Shown: positions 1-12,269 of the stretch, piece by piece
How positions within the stretch are numbered: position 1 is the stretch's first letter
Layout: the number at the start of each line of letters is the position of its first letter
From: Diogma glabrata
Lineage: Eukaryota; Arthropoda; Insecta; Diptera; Cylindrotomidae
Length of the DNA stretch: 64,000 bases
Assembly: GCA_963693315.1 (NCBI GenBank)
Contig: OY856186.1
Coordinates: 131,157,930 to 131,221,929, forward strand
Direction: 5' to 3'
Made by a program: the position numbers and the translations under genes
Notes under the pieces: generated by a model
The model's input: only the letters and a program-made list of their open reading frames with translations
What the model was told of the DNA's origin: nothing
Database searches by the model: none

Positions 1-1610
1 TTCAGCCGGAACTCTATCTTCTCCTGGAGCCTTTTTATCTTTCATATCATGCAGAACTTGTGCAATTTCAGAAAGTTGAAACTCAGCATCTAGTTCACTG
101 TCTACAAAGCATGGCTCAGCGTACGATATGTGTACTACTGTCACGTTTTCTGGATTAAGCAGCTTACAGAAGTGAGTTTGAAAGTCCTCAATATTAATAT
201 TATTACCAATACAAAACTTTTTACCTCTCAGTTCATTAGCAAGATCCCATTATTCCTTTCTATCCCTTACGCTTACCAGCCTGCTTCCTATATTATTGTA
301 ATATGTAATTTTTTTATCATGGCATATTTTTTTGTATTTTTTATTTGCATCCAGATAGTATTTCTTTAATTTGTCAGAGTTTGAAGTTCTATATTTGTTA
401 AGCCAATAGAATGAAGTACTCCTTGCCTTTTCACATCCCCAATCGTACCACTTTTCTTTATATGTTAGATTTCTTGACCCAATTATTTGACAGTCCGTGG
501 CTTTTTTAATGAGATTGACTATACTACACGCCGTTATACTACCCGCTTCCAGCTTTTCTATTTCCTGAACTACATTTTGTTGATATTTTAATATCTTCTA
601 TGTGGAAGCCCGCATTAGTTTAGGCATTAGAGATAATGGTTTGGCCACTGCCGAATTTTTATCAATTCTGATCGTCAAAACAATTGGCATGTGATCCGAG
701 TGAACAACATTTTCCACACTGAAATTGTTTCCGATAGGCAGTAACTCATAAGAAACCAATGCCAAATCATTTACAGACTTCCCCATCGCCCCTATAAATG
801 TTAGTTCCCCACTGAGATCCCCAGTTATCCTGCCATTTAAGATACCTAATCCCATATCATTACACAGGTCCACTATCCGCCTACCCTTCGCATTAACGGT
901 TTTATCATTTGAGAGTCTAGTGGATCTAATTTCTTCATTAGAATTAAACAGATTACTATCCAAAACTTGTAGTTCCCCAATTCTAGCATTAAAATCCCCC
1001 AATACTACAAAATTTTGGTCATAATTGTTCAACATAACATCATTTAATTCTTCAAAATCTTGCTCCCATTTAGTACAATTTATATATACTGGTACAATTT
1101 TTAATACTTTTCTATCTCCGTTTTCAATCACAATTATTAAATTACTACCCAGATTATCAAATCTTATTTTGCGTTTATTCATTTTATTACGATATCCCAA
1201 AAGTATTCCTCCACTAGCCCTTCCAAATCTAGCTAAACGTGTTGCTGGTATCCAATTAAGATGAAAACCCCCAAAATATCTTTCATAATTGCGTGTATTT
1301 TCAAGCGTAATAAAAGTTTCAAAAAGCATAAAGACATCGTGATTTTTAACGAACTCGAAAAAATCCGGAAAAATAATCTTACTCGCTAAACCACAGACAT
1401 TATACGACAGAATTTTAATTTCGGATGGTTCAATGTCATTTATTAAGCGATCGTTATTAACTGTTAAAATTTCGATGTTTTCTCTATTAATTCTAACTCG
1501 TTTGTTATCCATGTTTACTATATTGACTTCATTTTTTTTAATTATACTACAACTTACTTCTAATTTTTGCTTATTTACAATTTCTATCTTCCGACTGACA
1601 GCTAATTCCT
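1..1610 (-). pseudogene. LINE-1: APE-type endonuclease and start of reverse transcriptase, cut by window edge
   Basis: This is the second ORF of a non-LTR retrotransposon read leftwards. From the ATG at 1512 it encodes an endonuclease/exonuclease/phosphatase domain: LSYNVCGL near the N-terminus, ETFI, the catalytic GDFNAR block, and SDHMPI near the end. The frame is also open upstream of that ATG back to a TAG at about 1609-1611, so the true start is uncertain. Below 600 the same frame continues through a linker into KKAPGEDRVPAE, the conserved block just before the RT fingers, and then leaves the window. Two in-frame stops are visible, TAG at 598-600 and TAA at 250-252 (where family proteins usually have Trp), so this copy is dead. 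The RT catalytic motifs lie outside the window, so the clade cannot be fixed. Confidence 0.85.
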
Positions 1611-1893
1611 ATAGATTGTTGTGAACGTGAACCTCATCCAGTTCAACGATCATGAATTCAGCAATCCGGATTACGACAATGTTGGAAATTTGTTGATAAA
1701 ATAGTTTGTTGATGATAGCTGTATTTGTTGGTGCTACCGAAAATGTATACAAATACTCAGCATGCAGGAAGTAATTGTAGCCTTTGGGCAATGGTTAGCA
1801 CAGAGATAAACCAAATATTAAAAATAGAATTGTAGTTTTATTAGATAACCGGTTGTTTTTTTGTTTTTATTATCACATTATAAATAATCACAC

Positions 1894-1925
<32 letters not shown>

Positions 1926-2944
1926 TTGTTTAACATGAATGTAACTACTATTTAATAATTAACAGCTATTTTTAATATAAATTGCTATCACAGTAATTTG
2001 ATATGAATGTAAATTATGATTTATTGATTAACAGCTATTTTTAATATAATTATTGCACCATAACATAAACATTTTATTTAGGTATAACTACACTCTTATG
2101 TTATTTAATGCAGAACAATTTAATAATTTGAATAAAAACATTTTTACAGAAATATGATGTAAAAACTCCACGGTACATTTAACACCACACGTCAATAAAA
2201 ACAAATGTCATCTGTTCAGACAATTAATCGAAACAAGAGAGCGAAGACATCTATCGGCGGGCATTTATAGTTGAAAAAAACCATTTTCAAACAATAACAA
2301 GAAAATGGTAGGAGATTGCACCTCTGTTTCGTAATAAAAACAAATATGTAAAAGATGATTAGGAACTGGATGTAAGAAATTGTGTTTGAAAAAGGTAAAA
2401 ATAACTTCAAAAGTTCTTGTTATTATAAATTAGTGCGCGTGAGAGAGTAGGGCGACTCTAAATTACGAAAATTGGACAACTGCTTCGTAACTGGGCTAGC
2501 AATTTTGACAACCCAGTCAAAAGGGGTTGAAAAACGAAGTGTTGTTTCAAACGAGGTCTAATTACGATCCCCACTACCACCAGAAGTCGCAAAAAAATGA
2601 AAGAAGCATACAAACTCTCATGGCCAATCCAGCCGGGCACACCAACTATTCGAGAAAACAGAATGGTTCAGATCTTGTATAGTCCTGGCTCGAACCCACA
2701 CCGTACAATCATATAGGAATGAACAACCCTTTCCAATGTCACATCCACATCATGTAAGAAGTGACCAATGCAATCAACCAGAAAAGAATGAACACCTGAA
2801 ACAAAGGAAATACAATTTCGAACCCACGAACTGAGAATCAGACTGAGCTGGACGTCAAAACCCAGAAAAAAAATATATTTTATTTTTTCTTTTTCAAAGA
2901 GCGCGACATTATGAATAAAAATAAGTCAACAATTTCCAAAAAAA
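1611..2944. other. AT-rich spacer without a recognisable gene
   Basis: No convincing coding frame is seen. The stretch holds a degenerate direct repeat around 1960-2050 (the phrase aacagctatttttaatata occurs twice, about 70 bp apart). There are also two short motifs resembling the tRNA B box on the minus strand (near 2690 and 2825), which could be SINE debris, but no A box is evident. Short frames at 2216-2410 and 2458-2640 show no recognisable motif. Confidence 0.5.
1895..1920. repeat. (AAAT)n microsatellite
   Basis: About six and a half uninterrupted tetranucleotide units. No LINE tail was recognised beside it, so it is recorded as a simple repeat. Confidence 0.9.
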
Positions 2945-4890
2945 ATGAGTGATACAGAATTAACAGATTTCAATCAAACATCTGAAAAAAACGCTTATAG
3001 AGAAACATAGAGCATACAGAATACAATCTTTATCAAATACGTCCGAAGTTGAAAAAGATATATATATATAAGTTCGTCGGATTCAATAAATGGATACTCG
3101 TATGAGCAATTAAGTAGTTCATTTAATCAAAACCATTTAAATTTATTGGAAGCTGTGAACCGTGTAGCTGAGTGGCTAGTATGGATTTGTCATCAATATC
3201 CTTATTGGAATAACATTAATATATTAGAACAGTCAAAAGTATTTCATGGAATAGAAGAAAGGTGCTGGAGTAATTGGGGTTACTCATTTTTCAATAGGCA
3301 TGCCCGTTACTGTAAACAATCTATATGAAAAAAATAATGTAAAGCATAACGATTAGTGATTGCAAATTACCCGATTTCAAATTACCCGGTTACTCGATTA
3401 GTATTTTCCAAATTACCCGGATTACCCGGATAACCCGGGTAGTTATAAAAAAATTAAAAGATGAAAAACAATTAAAAAAACCTCACAGTAGTAAACTAAA
3501 AATTGATCATTTTTTAATTGTAAAATAATATTTTAAAAATATTAATGTTTTTAGGGTAGCTGTACCCATCCGATTTTGTATTTTTTTTTAAATTCCTGCA
3601 ATAGAAAAAACCCGCTCCGATAAAGTGGATGTCACGGTCAATAACGATTGATTTAAATTTTCTATCATTTTTTTCGGTTTCCTTTATTTACATACAACAT
3701 TTTCAGCTCTTTATCAACTGTAGTACCACTGTTATCTATAGTAGATCTTGGGTATACAGCAATACATTTTTGTAGTTGTAAATTTTCAATATTATAATTA
3801 GCCGCATCATTATCCGATTTGATTTTTCATTGCTGATGTATTTCCCAATTTAGTTGAAATTATTCGTGCCCATCCAACTACGTGGCACCGAAATTTATCT
3901 GATGACATTTTCATGAACTGGTCCCAAACTGTCGATGACACTTATTTTAATTATTAGCTTAAATCTTAAATAAAAACTTATCATAATATATTTACCGTTT
4001 CTATTTTAAACTAAATATGAACAAATAACCAATGAAGATCCTTAATTTTTTATGACTTAATTTTAATTTTAATAATAACTAAAATTTCATAAATTTTGTT
4101 ATGTGTTCTTCGTCGTTTTTCTGTTGTTTTCGTAATCCAAACAATAATAATTAACTAGAGGGGAGTTTAATGTTTACGGATGTGGTTGGTTTAATGTTTA
4201 TGGACATATTGCAATTTGTATGGGCAGAATAGAATCATTTGTCAACAACTAGCATAAAGAATAATTCAAATATGCAAAAAGAGAATGAGCTGAATTTTAT
4301 TTTGTAAATTTTATTGAGAAAAAACTGGACCTTTTGTTGTTCGGGTATTCGACCAAAATATCCGGATATTAAATACCCGAAAAATCTTCCTAAATACCCG
4401 GGTATCCGGGTACCCGGATACCAAGATTGCAAACACTAATAACGATGCAAGCTGTCGTCGAGGCTAATGGAAAGTTTCCTGATACACCTTGCGGCCAACC
4501 AGGTTCACTTACAAATGAAGAAATTTTTTTTTCTTTAAAATCTGAATTATTTAGCAAAATCAAAACCAAAACATACAAAATTTCCTTACCAATGATAAGT
4601 ATTTAGTAGAGAAAGGGTTATATCCAATATATGATTGGTTTATAACAACAATTGACAGTGGGAAAGCACCTTCAAAACTACCAAAACGTTTCAACGAAAT
4701 GCTTATGAAACACTTACTAGTTGTGGAAACTGCTTTTAATAAATTAAATCATACGTTTAAGAGACTTTCAAATATATCTGAAGCAGGTGACCTAAAATCC
4801 ATCATTAACCTAATCGTTTCCGCGTGTGTGCTGCCCAATATGCGAATTGATATAGAAAATTCTGAGGTTTTTGGGACCAAAAAAAAGTGA
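2945..4890 (+). pseudogene. PIF/Harbinger transposase remnant, split by hAT-D
   Basis: The downstream half (4448-4890) reads MQAVVEANG, then CGQPGSLTNEE, then LPKRFNEML, then ACVLPNMRI. This matches the order seen in PIF/Harbinger DDE transposases: the block around the second Asp (usually QAV..D...PGS.HD), the RF helix, and the ACVLHN tail. The upstream half (from about 3146) gives a helical segment followed, one frame over, by GVIGVTHFSIGMP, which corresponds to the first catalytic block (usually GVIGCIDGTHI). The catalytic Asp there is not preserved. The halves are separated by hAT-D at 3354-4438. At least two frameshifts and stops at about 4604-4610 confirm decay. The start at 2945 is only the nearest upstream ATG and is uncertain. 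The second Harbinger protein (Myb-like) was not found. Confidence 0.65.
3354..4438. mobile_element. hAT-D: 1085-bp hAT element with 8-bp target duplication
   Basis: The left end begins TAGTGATTGCAA and the right end finishes TTGCAAACACTA, giving 12-bp terminal inverted repeats with one mismatch. The flanks carry an identical 8-bp duplication ATAACGAT (3346-3353 and 4439-4446), which is diagnostic of hAT transposition. Both subterminal regions are packed with ACCCGG/CCGGGT repeats, a likely transposase-binding array. On the minus strand around 3815-3937 a short frame resembles a BED zinc finger (VWDQF, then C, then GNTSAM), the usual N-terminal DNA-binding domain of hAT transposases. No catalytic domain remains, so the copy is non-autonomous. 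It sits inside the Harbinger remnant and is therefore younger than it. Confidence 0.9.
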
Positions 4891-5612
4891 AATGTAAATA
4901 AACTACACGCTCTGGATATGTGTGACACTCATTGAATAGATATATGTATAAGGAAACACCCTCATGCTCTACGACAAATGGTAACACCAGGTAGATGGTA
5001 AAGATCACAAGAGAGAAACAAAGAAAAGGTAATACCCTAACAGTACCATTCAGACATTAAGCTCGAATGTCCTTTGAATGGTAAACACCTCTTCGTTTGG
5101 AATCCAGGTCCTCCAGCTCGTAGGCGGCGCCTCCCACATACCTAAAGACTTTGGCTTCAACAAACTTTTGTGAAAGCTTTATTTTATTTTATTTTATTTT
5201 ATTTTATTCATTCGCAAAAACTAACATACAGACATTATGTCCATTACATGCTAGTATAAATATTATACAATTATCTACATATATATATACAATACAAAGA
5301 AAAAAAAAATTTAATTTAAAGTGAAATATTCAAATATTCTATGAAATACATTATAGTATTCTATAAAGACACTTGTAATTCAAAAGAAATATAGTTAAAT
5401 TTATTGTTGTTAGGTTTTTGTTAATATTAAATCTATAGGTTAGAATGGTTAATTTACAATTTATTATTAAAAAAGTTTACATGTTGTTTTAAGTAGAATT
5501 ACTTTGTAAAACTGATTTTTTTAAATACGGAAAACGAAGACGAAAACAAGTTAATATGATTGAAATTATAGTTATGCGAGGTTTGCAATCTTATTAATGG
5601 TGAATGCGTTCT

Positions 5613-8365
5613 TTAATTTGTTTTGTATGTGTATAAATGAAGAAGTAGCGGATTTCGAATATTGTAACATGAGTTATCTCTAGGCCGAATCGAATCATTT
5701 AAGTCGGTCTCGATCAATCCATTAATAATTTTAAACAACGTAAGCTCATCCGTATTAGTACGTCTCTCTTCTAACGATTTCAATTCATATCTTTTAAGTC
5801 TATCCGGGTATGGTTCCTTAGGAAGGTTCATTTTAAAATTTAAGAATCTCGTAAATTTTTTTTGTATGCGTTCAATTGTAAAAATATGAATAACATATTT
5901 TGGGTTCCAAATTGGAGATATATATTCGAGATGAGATCGCACTAAGCCATTAAATGTAGAAATAAGAGACTTAGCATTTTTGAAATCAGCACAGACTCTC
6001 ATTATAAATCCTAGTAATTTATACGATTTATTGACTATGTTCTGTATGTGGACATTGAATTTTAAATTATTATCTATAACGACTCCTAGATCGCGTACAG
6101 AGTCTTTTTGCAAAAGTGTCCAGTTATTTATGTTATATTGAACATTAATATGTATTGGCCTTGGTTTAATTTTTAACGTGACACATTTTTCAACATTTAG
6201 ATGCAAATCATTTTCAACACACCAATTGTATAAACAGTCTAGATCCGATTGTAATGTTACACAGTCATTAAGGGATTTTATTGATAAAAATATTTTTAAA
6301 TCATCTGCAAATAGAAGAACCTTGCACTTGAGGTTGTCAATAATATCATCAATAAACAATATAAATAATAACGGACCCAATATGGACCCTTGCGGAACCC
6401 CAGATGTAGGTGTAAAAGTATTTGATTTGCAGTTTTTGAGTTGAATGTATTGCATTCTCTCTTCTAAATATGAACGTATCCATCGTAATAACAGATTTCC
6501 TATACCAAAACGTTTTAGTTTAAATAGAAGGACATCATGGATTACTTTGTCAAATGCTTTAGAGAAGTCTGTATACACCACATCAACTCCGAAACCAGAG
6601 TCCAATGACGCGTACACATATTCTGTAAAATTTAAAAGATTTGTCGTTGTGGAACGGTTTTTAAAAAATCCATGTTGCTTGCTTGAGACTTGATTTTTTA
6701 CATGTTCGAATATAACGTTATGTAAAAGTCTTTCAAATACTTTACTAAAACTGTTTAAAATGGAGATCGGCCGGTAGTTTATTATATTTGTTGAATCGCC
6801 CTACTTAAATATAGGTGTTATTTTGGCGTTCTTCCACTGGGTTGGAAATATACCCTCGCTTAGAGATTGATTGAAAATTATTGCAAGTGGCTTGTAAATA
6901 AATCTGCACAATATTTTAAAAAAATTGGTGGTATATCATCGGGGCCACTTCCTTTATTTATATCAAGAGCCTTCAGTTCTAAAATGATGTCATTGTCAGA
7001 TATAACAAATGTATCTAATATATTTATATTTCTGTTATTATTTCTAGGCCTTATACTGCATGTGTTATTGTTGTAGACAGAGCTAAAATAGTTTGCAAAG
7101 AGATCGCAAATTTCATCGGGTGTCTTAGCAGTTTTTTCATTTAGGCTCATTAAAGCAGGTATTGTGTTAGACTTCTTGAGACTTTTTGTGTATGCCCAAA
7201 AATATTTTGGATTAGATGATATATTTAGCTCCAATGATTTCATATAATTAGCATGAGATATCTTAATTTCTTTTTTAACTTTGGCTCTAACAGTGGAGAA
7301 CATATTGTAGTATTCGGTGTCACTCGTGCGCTTGTATATACTACGAAATTTGTTTTGATATTTTATCAGTTCGATAAGGCTATCGGAATACCAATCTGGA
7401 AATTTCCGGCTTTTGACTGCTATTTTGGGTATATAAGACGATATAATTCGGTTAATCTCAGTATAAAAGATGTCTACTGAGTTATTAGTATTAAGATTCC
7501 CCAACAATTCATCCCATTTTACTAAATTGATTTCGCGATTGATGATTTTATAGTTACAACCCTTGAAGTTGTATCTCTGATTTTTATATTCTTTAAGAAG
7601 AGGTATCTTATTCGAATTGAGTGATATTAATAAAGGAGGATGATGTCGATCGATTTTGCTTAGACATTCAATAGCTTTATCAACTGTAATGTTGTAAAAA
7701 GGAATGTTTGACAATACCAAGTCTAGCAGTCTATTGTTGGCATTAAAAACTCCGTTAAACTGTTGCAAGTCCGAAAAATTTTGTGTATCTATTAGTTCTT
7801 GACCAGGTCCAGTATCGTGTAAAATTGGTTCAAAAAAATTAGAAGTTGTTTTTGACCATTTAATATTGGATAAATTAAAATCACCTACAAGTAGGAACTG
7901 AGAATCTAATGTATTGATGATATTATTGACATTATCGAAATAACTTCGATAATGGGATTGATTTGCCTGCGGGTAGATGTAAGGAACATTGATATATAAA
8001 TTTGTATTTTTCAGTCTAATACATACCCAAATTTCTTCTAAATAACATTCCCATGAGCTTAGTCGATATGAATGAAACTTTTTTTTTATCGCGATAAGAA
8101 CACCACCAACATCAGATTTGCCAGGAAATAATGTCAAATCCCTATCTTTTCTATAGACAACATAGTTGTTTGTAAATAATTCATCATCAAGTATATTTTC
8201 ATTCAAATAAGTTTCATTTAAACAAATAACATCGTAATTTGTAATCATAATGTTTTTAAGAAATTCTCCCGTTTTCGTTCGAAGTCCGTTTACATTCTGG
8301 AAATATATTGAAATATCCATAATAAATAATTCATAGAAAGGAAAAATAAAGAGAAAAAGATTCAA
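5613..8365 (-). pseudogene. LINE-2 ORF2: endonuclease plus reverse transcriptase, frameshifted
   Basis: The N-terminal half (8365-6878) is an APE-like endonuclease: FQNVNGLRTK, ETYL, VGDFNLS, then DRHHPP in place of the usual SDH. It is followed by the linker and GSGPDDIPPIFLK, the entry to the RT. The C-terminal half (6617-5613) has SKAFDKVIHDVL, GVPQGSILGPLLF and the catalytic FADDLKIF box, then a C-terminal domain ending near RRTNTDEL. Between them, 6877-6618 still encodes RT fingers (WKNAKITPIFK, then SSKQHGFF) but is reached only by a one-base frameshift near 6890 and contains a TAG just after the FK (about 6803). The likely start is the ATG at 8365, or an internal Met about 15 codons on (MDISIYFQN). 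The RT catalytic core is intact but the ORF is broken. Confidence 0.85.
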
Positions 8366-8467
8366 AACAGCAATACAATTATAAATTAAAAATTAATTTT
8401 AAGAAAATACAGTTAATATTAAGAAAATACTCAGGCAATTATGAACAGCTGTTGTTGCTTCCTGTGG

Positions 8468-9260
8468 TTATACTTTACGTAACTCTTCAATCTGCTCAAC
8501 AGATTTTATTCTGATAATTTTTGTTGTTTTTGATTTACGAGCTAGAACATTTCCATTTTGGAACCAAATAAATTCATAAAGTTTTGTATCTTTCAATAAT
8601 TGTTTTGCTTGATATAGCAGCATTTGTTTATAACAAGAGATGTGATCGGTGATATTAAAATATGAGGTTTTGTTTTCATCATTGTTTTGTGGTGTGGATA
8701 ATCCGAAATCCGCTGCGGTTAAGTTACGTCCAATATCAATTTTCTTTGCTTTAAGGGCATCACATATTTTTTGTTTAGTAATTTGACTGTCGCACTGTAT
8801 GATAATACCACTAGATTGATTGTTGTTAAAACGAGTTCGATGAGCTGATTTTAAGTTGTTAATACAAGACGGTATTTTAATTGTTTCAAAAACAGTTTTA
8901 ATTATATCTGTGACAACTTCATTTTCTTTTACTGGAATACCATAAAGAACTAAATTCGAACATCGATGACCTTCTTCCATTTGGTCCATTTTTTGAATAA
9001 CGGACGAAACCGACTTCTTTAATTTGGTGTTTTCATTCATTAAATGTTGAATTTTAGTTTCGTGAGATTCTACGACATTGTGAATAATTAGCATTTTTTC
9101 AAATTTTTCATTGATAGAGCTCAACGAGGTCATAAATATTTGTTGTTGGTTTTTCAAAAATCCCAATTCAGTACCAAAATCATGCATTGTACTTTTTAGT
9201 AAAGACAAATCACTTACATTGTTGCTGTCGATGCTATTTATTGGTGAAATGGATTCAGAA
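8468..9260 (-). pseudogene. LINE-2 ORF1, C-terminal portion (coiled coil and nucleic-acid-binding part)
   Basis: This is about 260 codons open to a stop at 8468. A heptad-rich segment (roughly 9190-8990) predicts a coiled coil. It is followed by SNLVLYGIPV, the start of an RRM-like fold as in L1/CR1 ORF1 proteins, and a basic C-terminal tail. ORF1 proteins of this kind bind LINE RNA in the ribonucleoprotein. The natural N-terminus lies at 11794-11962, on the other side of hAT-B. The apparent start upstream of 9260 is hAT sequence and should be ignored. The frame at 9260 joins in phase with the PHD-finger part. Confidence 0.75.
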
Positions 9261-9825
9261 TAGGGCTTCCAGTTTTCAAAAGTTGTTCGGCGGGACAATA
9301 TGTAGAAAAATATTAAGCAGGTACACATAAAGGGAAAAGTCGTCGGAAAAGAGAAATGTTATTTAAATTTTACTTTTTTAATAATTATAATTGTAATTAT
9401 CCTATAAAAGCGGGGTTAAACAAAATAAATATTAAATTTAATGTATTTTTTGGCATGGAAAAACAATTAAAAATTCAAACAACATTTTACTTGTATTTGA
9501 AATATTTTTTTGGTCAGAAAGTAACTTCTTAAAGGCTAAAAATTTTTAATTAGTCTTTTTATAGCAGGAGCTACTAGACTAAGCCATCTTGTTGACACAC
9601 GACGAAGTAGTTCTGACCATTCAGTACCGATCCATTCAAACATTTCTTTAAGTTCTGTCATCTGTGGTGCATTTAATGGAAGCACTGAATTCATTAAAAA
9701 TTTTATTAACAATTACATCAATTTTTAACATCAACATCAAATTTTTTAAAAGATGAAATACCTTTTTTTATGGTATTAGAAAGTATGTGGCAGTTACAAA
9801 CAATTGGAATAATATTTTTATTATA

Positions 9826-10412
9826 GTGAATTCTTTTCGACTGTACCGAACAAGTTCCAACACCGAAATATCTAATTTTGTATTCTTTTGGATTGATTTT
9901 CAACACAAAAAAAATTATTCAGTGGCGGATTTAGAAATTTGCTGCCTATAGACTAATTTATATACCGCCTAATATATTTTTAAAAATTATCAAATGCGAG
10001 CGCAGCGACCAAAACAAGCTCGCTCGAAAATTTTTTTTCGAAATTTCTAGGTCACGTTATTTACAAGTACTTTAAAATTACGTTTTTAATGAAAAACGTG
10101 CAAATCTGCCAGAAATAATTAATAAAATACAAAATACGATAATAATACAAACGTTTATTAAAATCAAATAAAATGCAATAAAAACTTCATTTAAGAAATT
10201 TTGCGAATTCGATTGATTTAATCTGGATTTATTCTGGCTCACGCCGCTCCAAAAAAATTTCTGTTTTGAAAAATTTGTATATTTTTAAAATTTTCCGCAC
10301 AAAAATTTTCCACACAAAAATTTGCCGTCTACGAAAATTTGCCGCCATAGGGTGCAGCCTAGCTAACATATTTAGAAATCCGCCACTGTCGGTACAGTTG
10401 AAAAGAATTCAC
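9826..10412. mobile_element. MITE-T copy 1, flanked by TATA
   Basis: The left end reads GTGAATTCTTTTCGACTGTA and the right end is its inverted counterpart (TACAGTTGAAAAGAATTCAC). Both sides are flanked by TATA (9822-9825 and 10413-10416), a possible 4-bp target duplication. No coding capacity is seen. It interrupts the hAT-B transposase and contains another small element (9920-10388). A relative lies at 30079-30704. Confidence 0.6.
9920..10388. mobile_element. 469-bp MITE with CAGTGGCGGATT termini (hAT-like)
   Basis: It starts CAGTGGCGGATTTAGAAAT and ends in ATTTAGAAATCCGCCACTG, a terminal inverted repeat of about 19 bp. CAGTGGCGG-type ends are common for non-autonomous hAT elements in insects. 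No 8-bp duplication is seen (AAATTATT against TCGGTACA), so one flank may have been lost from the host MITE. It has no ORF. Confidence 0.65.
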
Positions 10413-11793
10413 TATATATAAGAATTCACTGTTTTTCTAATTCTGTCATTACACTTTGGTTTTTACCAAAATTAACATTAGCCTATTCTGCACAGAATGC
10501 TACTTTATCAATAAAAAAATTGTTAAAATAATCGCTTAAGCGATTCAGTTATATTAACTGATTTTTGGGTGTCCAAACTATAAAATGCCAACAAACCGCT
10601 TGTTGCACCAATATTTTAATCGAAAAACGTAATAATGATGGGAAATGTTTTTACGTTCCCTTTATTAGACGCGCCAATGCTTATAAAAAAATATAAAGAT
10701 TTGTTAATATTATCCAATAGGAGTTTTTAGACTCTGGACCTAAAACTTTAGAAATAATTTTTCTTAATTTTTCCTTACCGCTAGCTAATGGTTGAATTCA
10801 ACCTAATGGTTTAAGCTTTAAATAATGAAAAAAATAAATTTCCTGAACAATCAGTAGCCACATAAGACTGGGAATACATTACAGCATGATACGCAAATCC
10901 CGTCACAGCTACAATGACATTTATTTGGCCAATGGTACTATTTACTGGTATAAATGATGTTTTTTTAGACAAACTTGCATTCAAATTTCTGATATGCCGT
11001 TGAGAGTTGAGACTTAGAATGTTTATGTCATTTTTATTTATGTCATTTTATGTTGGGCCAGCTAAGAGTAAATCAAAGTTCTTGCTCCAGTTTTTATTAA
11101 ACTTTACATGCCGCTTTGATAGTATATGCTTCTCAACTGTTGAAGATGCAGCACTTTCTTTATCGATATCGAATTCGGATACACCAACAGCGTCACCTTC
11201 ACCAACTAAATATCTTCTTGACAATTTTCATTATCATCATTCTCTACTACTACATCTTCTAAAATTTCCAAATCCTCCAACTGTTGATTTCTTGCTCGGT
11301 TTTGGTTAGCAGCAAAAAGATGTCTGATGTTAATTTCTTACCCATAGCCATTACGAAAAAAACTTCATTCAGTCAAATGTAAGATTAACTTTGTTTTTTT
11401 TAATATTTCAATTAAACTAATTAATTAATAATAAGCCAAACAAAATTAAAGCGACAACAACAAAATACCTCGGATGTCAAACAAGAATAATATGTATATG
11501 TAAATCATACTTTGCTCACAGAATTAAAGCGTTGTCGCTGAGCGTTTTTCATATAAAAATGTAGTTTGTATTTGCATTTTGTAGTTTATCGTTTAATCGG
11601 ATACACAACCATCAGAAAATTATTTAACCGCGACAGAGAGCAAGCAAGTAATATATAAATACACCGCAGGATTTTTTTTATAAAGTTTAGTAAATTGGTG
11701 TTAGGCGGGATTTTTTGGTGCTAAAGCGAGACGTCGGGACAAAACTTGTACGGCGGGACAATCCCGCTGAAATCGGGACGACTGGAAGCCCTA

Positions 11794-11962
11794 ATTCAGA
11801 ACGACAGGATTGACAACACCAATGAACATTGTTACTTCCAATTTCTTTTAAAATTTCAGAAGATATTTCAACACAGTTGACATGATGTTGTTTACTACAT
11901 CTAGAACATTTAACACTTGATTTCGTACGAGATACTTTTTGTTCACATATAGCACAATTCAT
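11794..11962 (-). pseudogene. LINE-2 ORF1, N-terminal PHD-type zinc finger
   Basis: From the ATG at 11962 about 56 codons give a compact Cys/His array: CAICEQ, CSRCSKQHHVNC, then WCCQSC. The spacing matches the C4HC3 PHD finger found at the start of many CR1/Jockey-group ORF1 proteins. The frame runs into hAT-B at 11793. Codons after that point are hAT terminal sequence. The original continuation is at 9260-8468 on the same strand and in phase. Confidence 0.8.
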
Positions 11963-12269
11963 TTTTATTACCGTATTTTACCGTAAAAACAAAATTGTAA
12001 ATTGGTTTTTTGTATCCAAAAGTTCAAAACTGTAATTATATATCACCTCACAATAATTTAAAATCTTTCTCACTTCATTCACCCTTCAGATGATATTTTC
12101 TAGATTAATATTTTTATAGTTTGAATATAACACAAATAGTTATTTGAACAAAATACTATTAACTTTTTTTTTCGTAAATAGATTTAATGTAGATTAGATT
12201 AAAATTCATATAAATTTTTAATCGATGACTTTTTTCTTAATTTATTATATGCAACAAAATTGTAAAAAT

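Larger units (their letters stand above)
9535..11370 (-). pseudogene. hAT-B transposase remnant
   Basis: Read leftwards, fragments of one hAT transposase lineage appear in order. KRHVKFNKNW comes near 11110, an N-terminal segment common in ZMYM-like insect hAT proteins. AFCAE..ANVNFGK comes near 10490-10450 (usually DN.NTNFGG). After the nested MITE come VCNCHILSNTIKKG near 9800-9760 and STRWLSLVAPAIKRL near 9600-9540. Many stops and shifts separate these blocks and the C-terminal dimerisation motif was not found. The function has been lost. The matches rest on remembered family motifs, not a search. Confidence 0.65.
9261..11793 (-). mobile_element. hAT-B: 2533-bp hAT element inside LINE-2 ORF1
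   Basis: The termini are TAGGGCTTCCAG (left) and CTGGAAGCCCTA (right), a perfect 12-bp inverted repeat. The target duplication is ATTCAGAA at 9253-9260 and 11794-11801. GC-richer subterminal blocks with repeated GCGGGAC/GTCCCG motifs lie just inside both ends. The body carries a decayed transposase on the minus strand and a nested MITE pair (9826-10412). Confidence 0.93.
5181..11962 (-). mobile_element. LINE-2: CR1/Jockey-group retrotransposon, interrupted by hAT-B
   Basis: Read leftwards, the order is ORF1 with a PHD finger (11962-11794, then 9260-8468), a spacer of about 100 bp, ORF2 with endonuclease and RT (8365-5613), and a 3' UTR of about 400 bp. It ends in an (AAAAT)n tail, seen on the + strand as TTTTA repeats at 5181-5208. 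A microsatellite-like 3' tail and a PHD-bearing ORF1 are known features of the CR1/Jockey group. The 5' UTR limit above 11962 is not resolved. Removing hAT-B (9261-11793) leaves an element of roughly 4.3 kb. Confidence 0.8.

Noticed and set aside
11007..11309. 100-codon plus-strand ORF
   Set aside because: It is antisense to the hAT-B transposase remnant, whose motifs are on the other strand.
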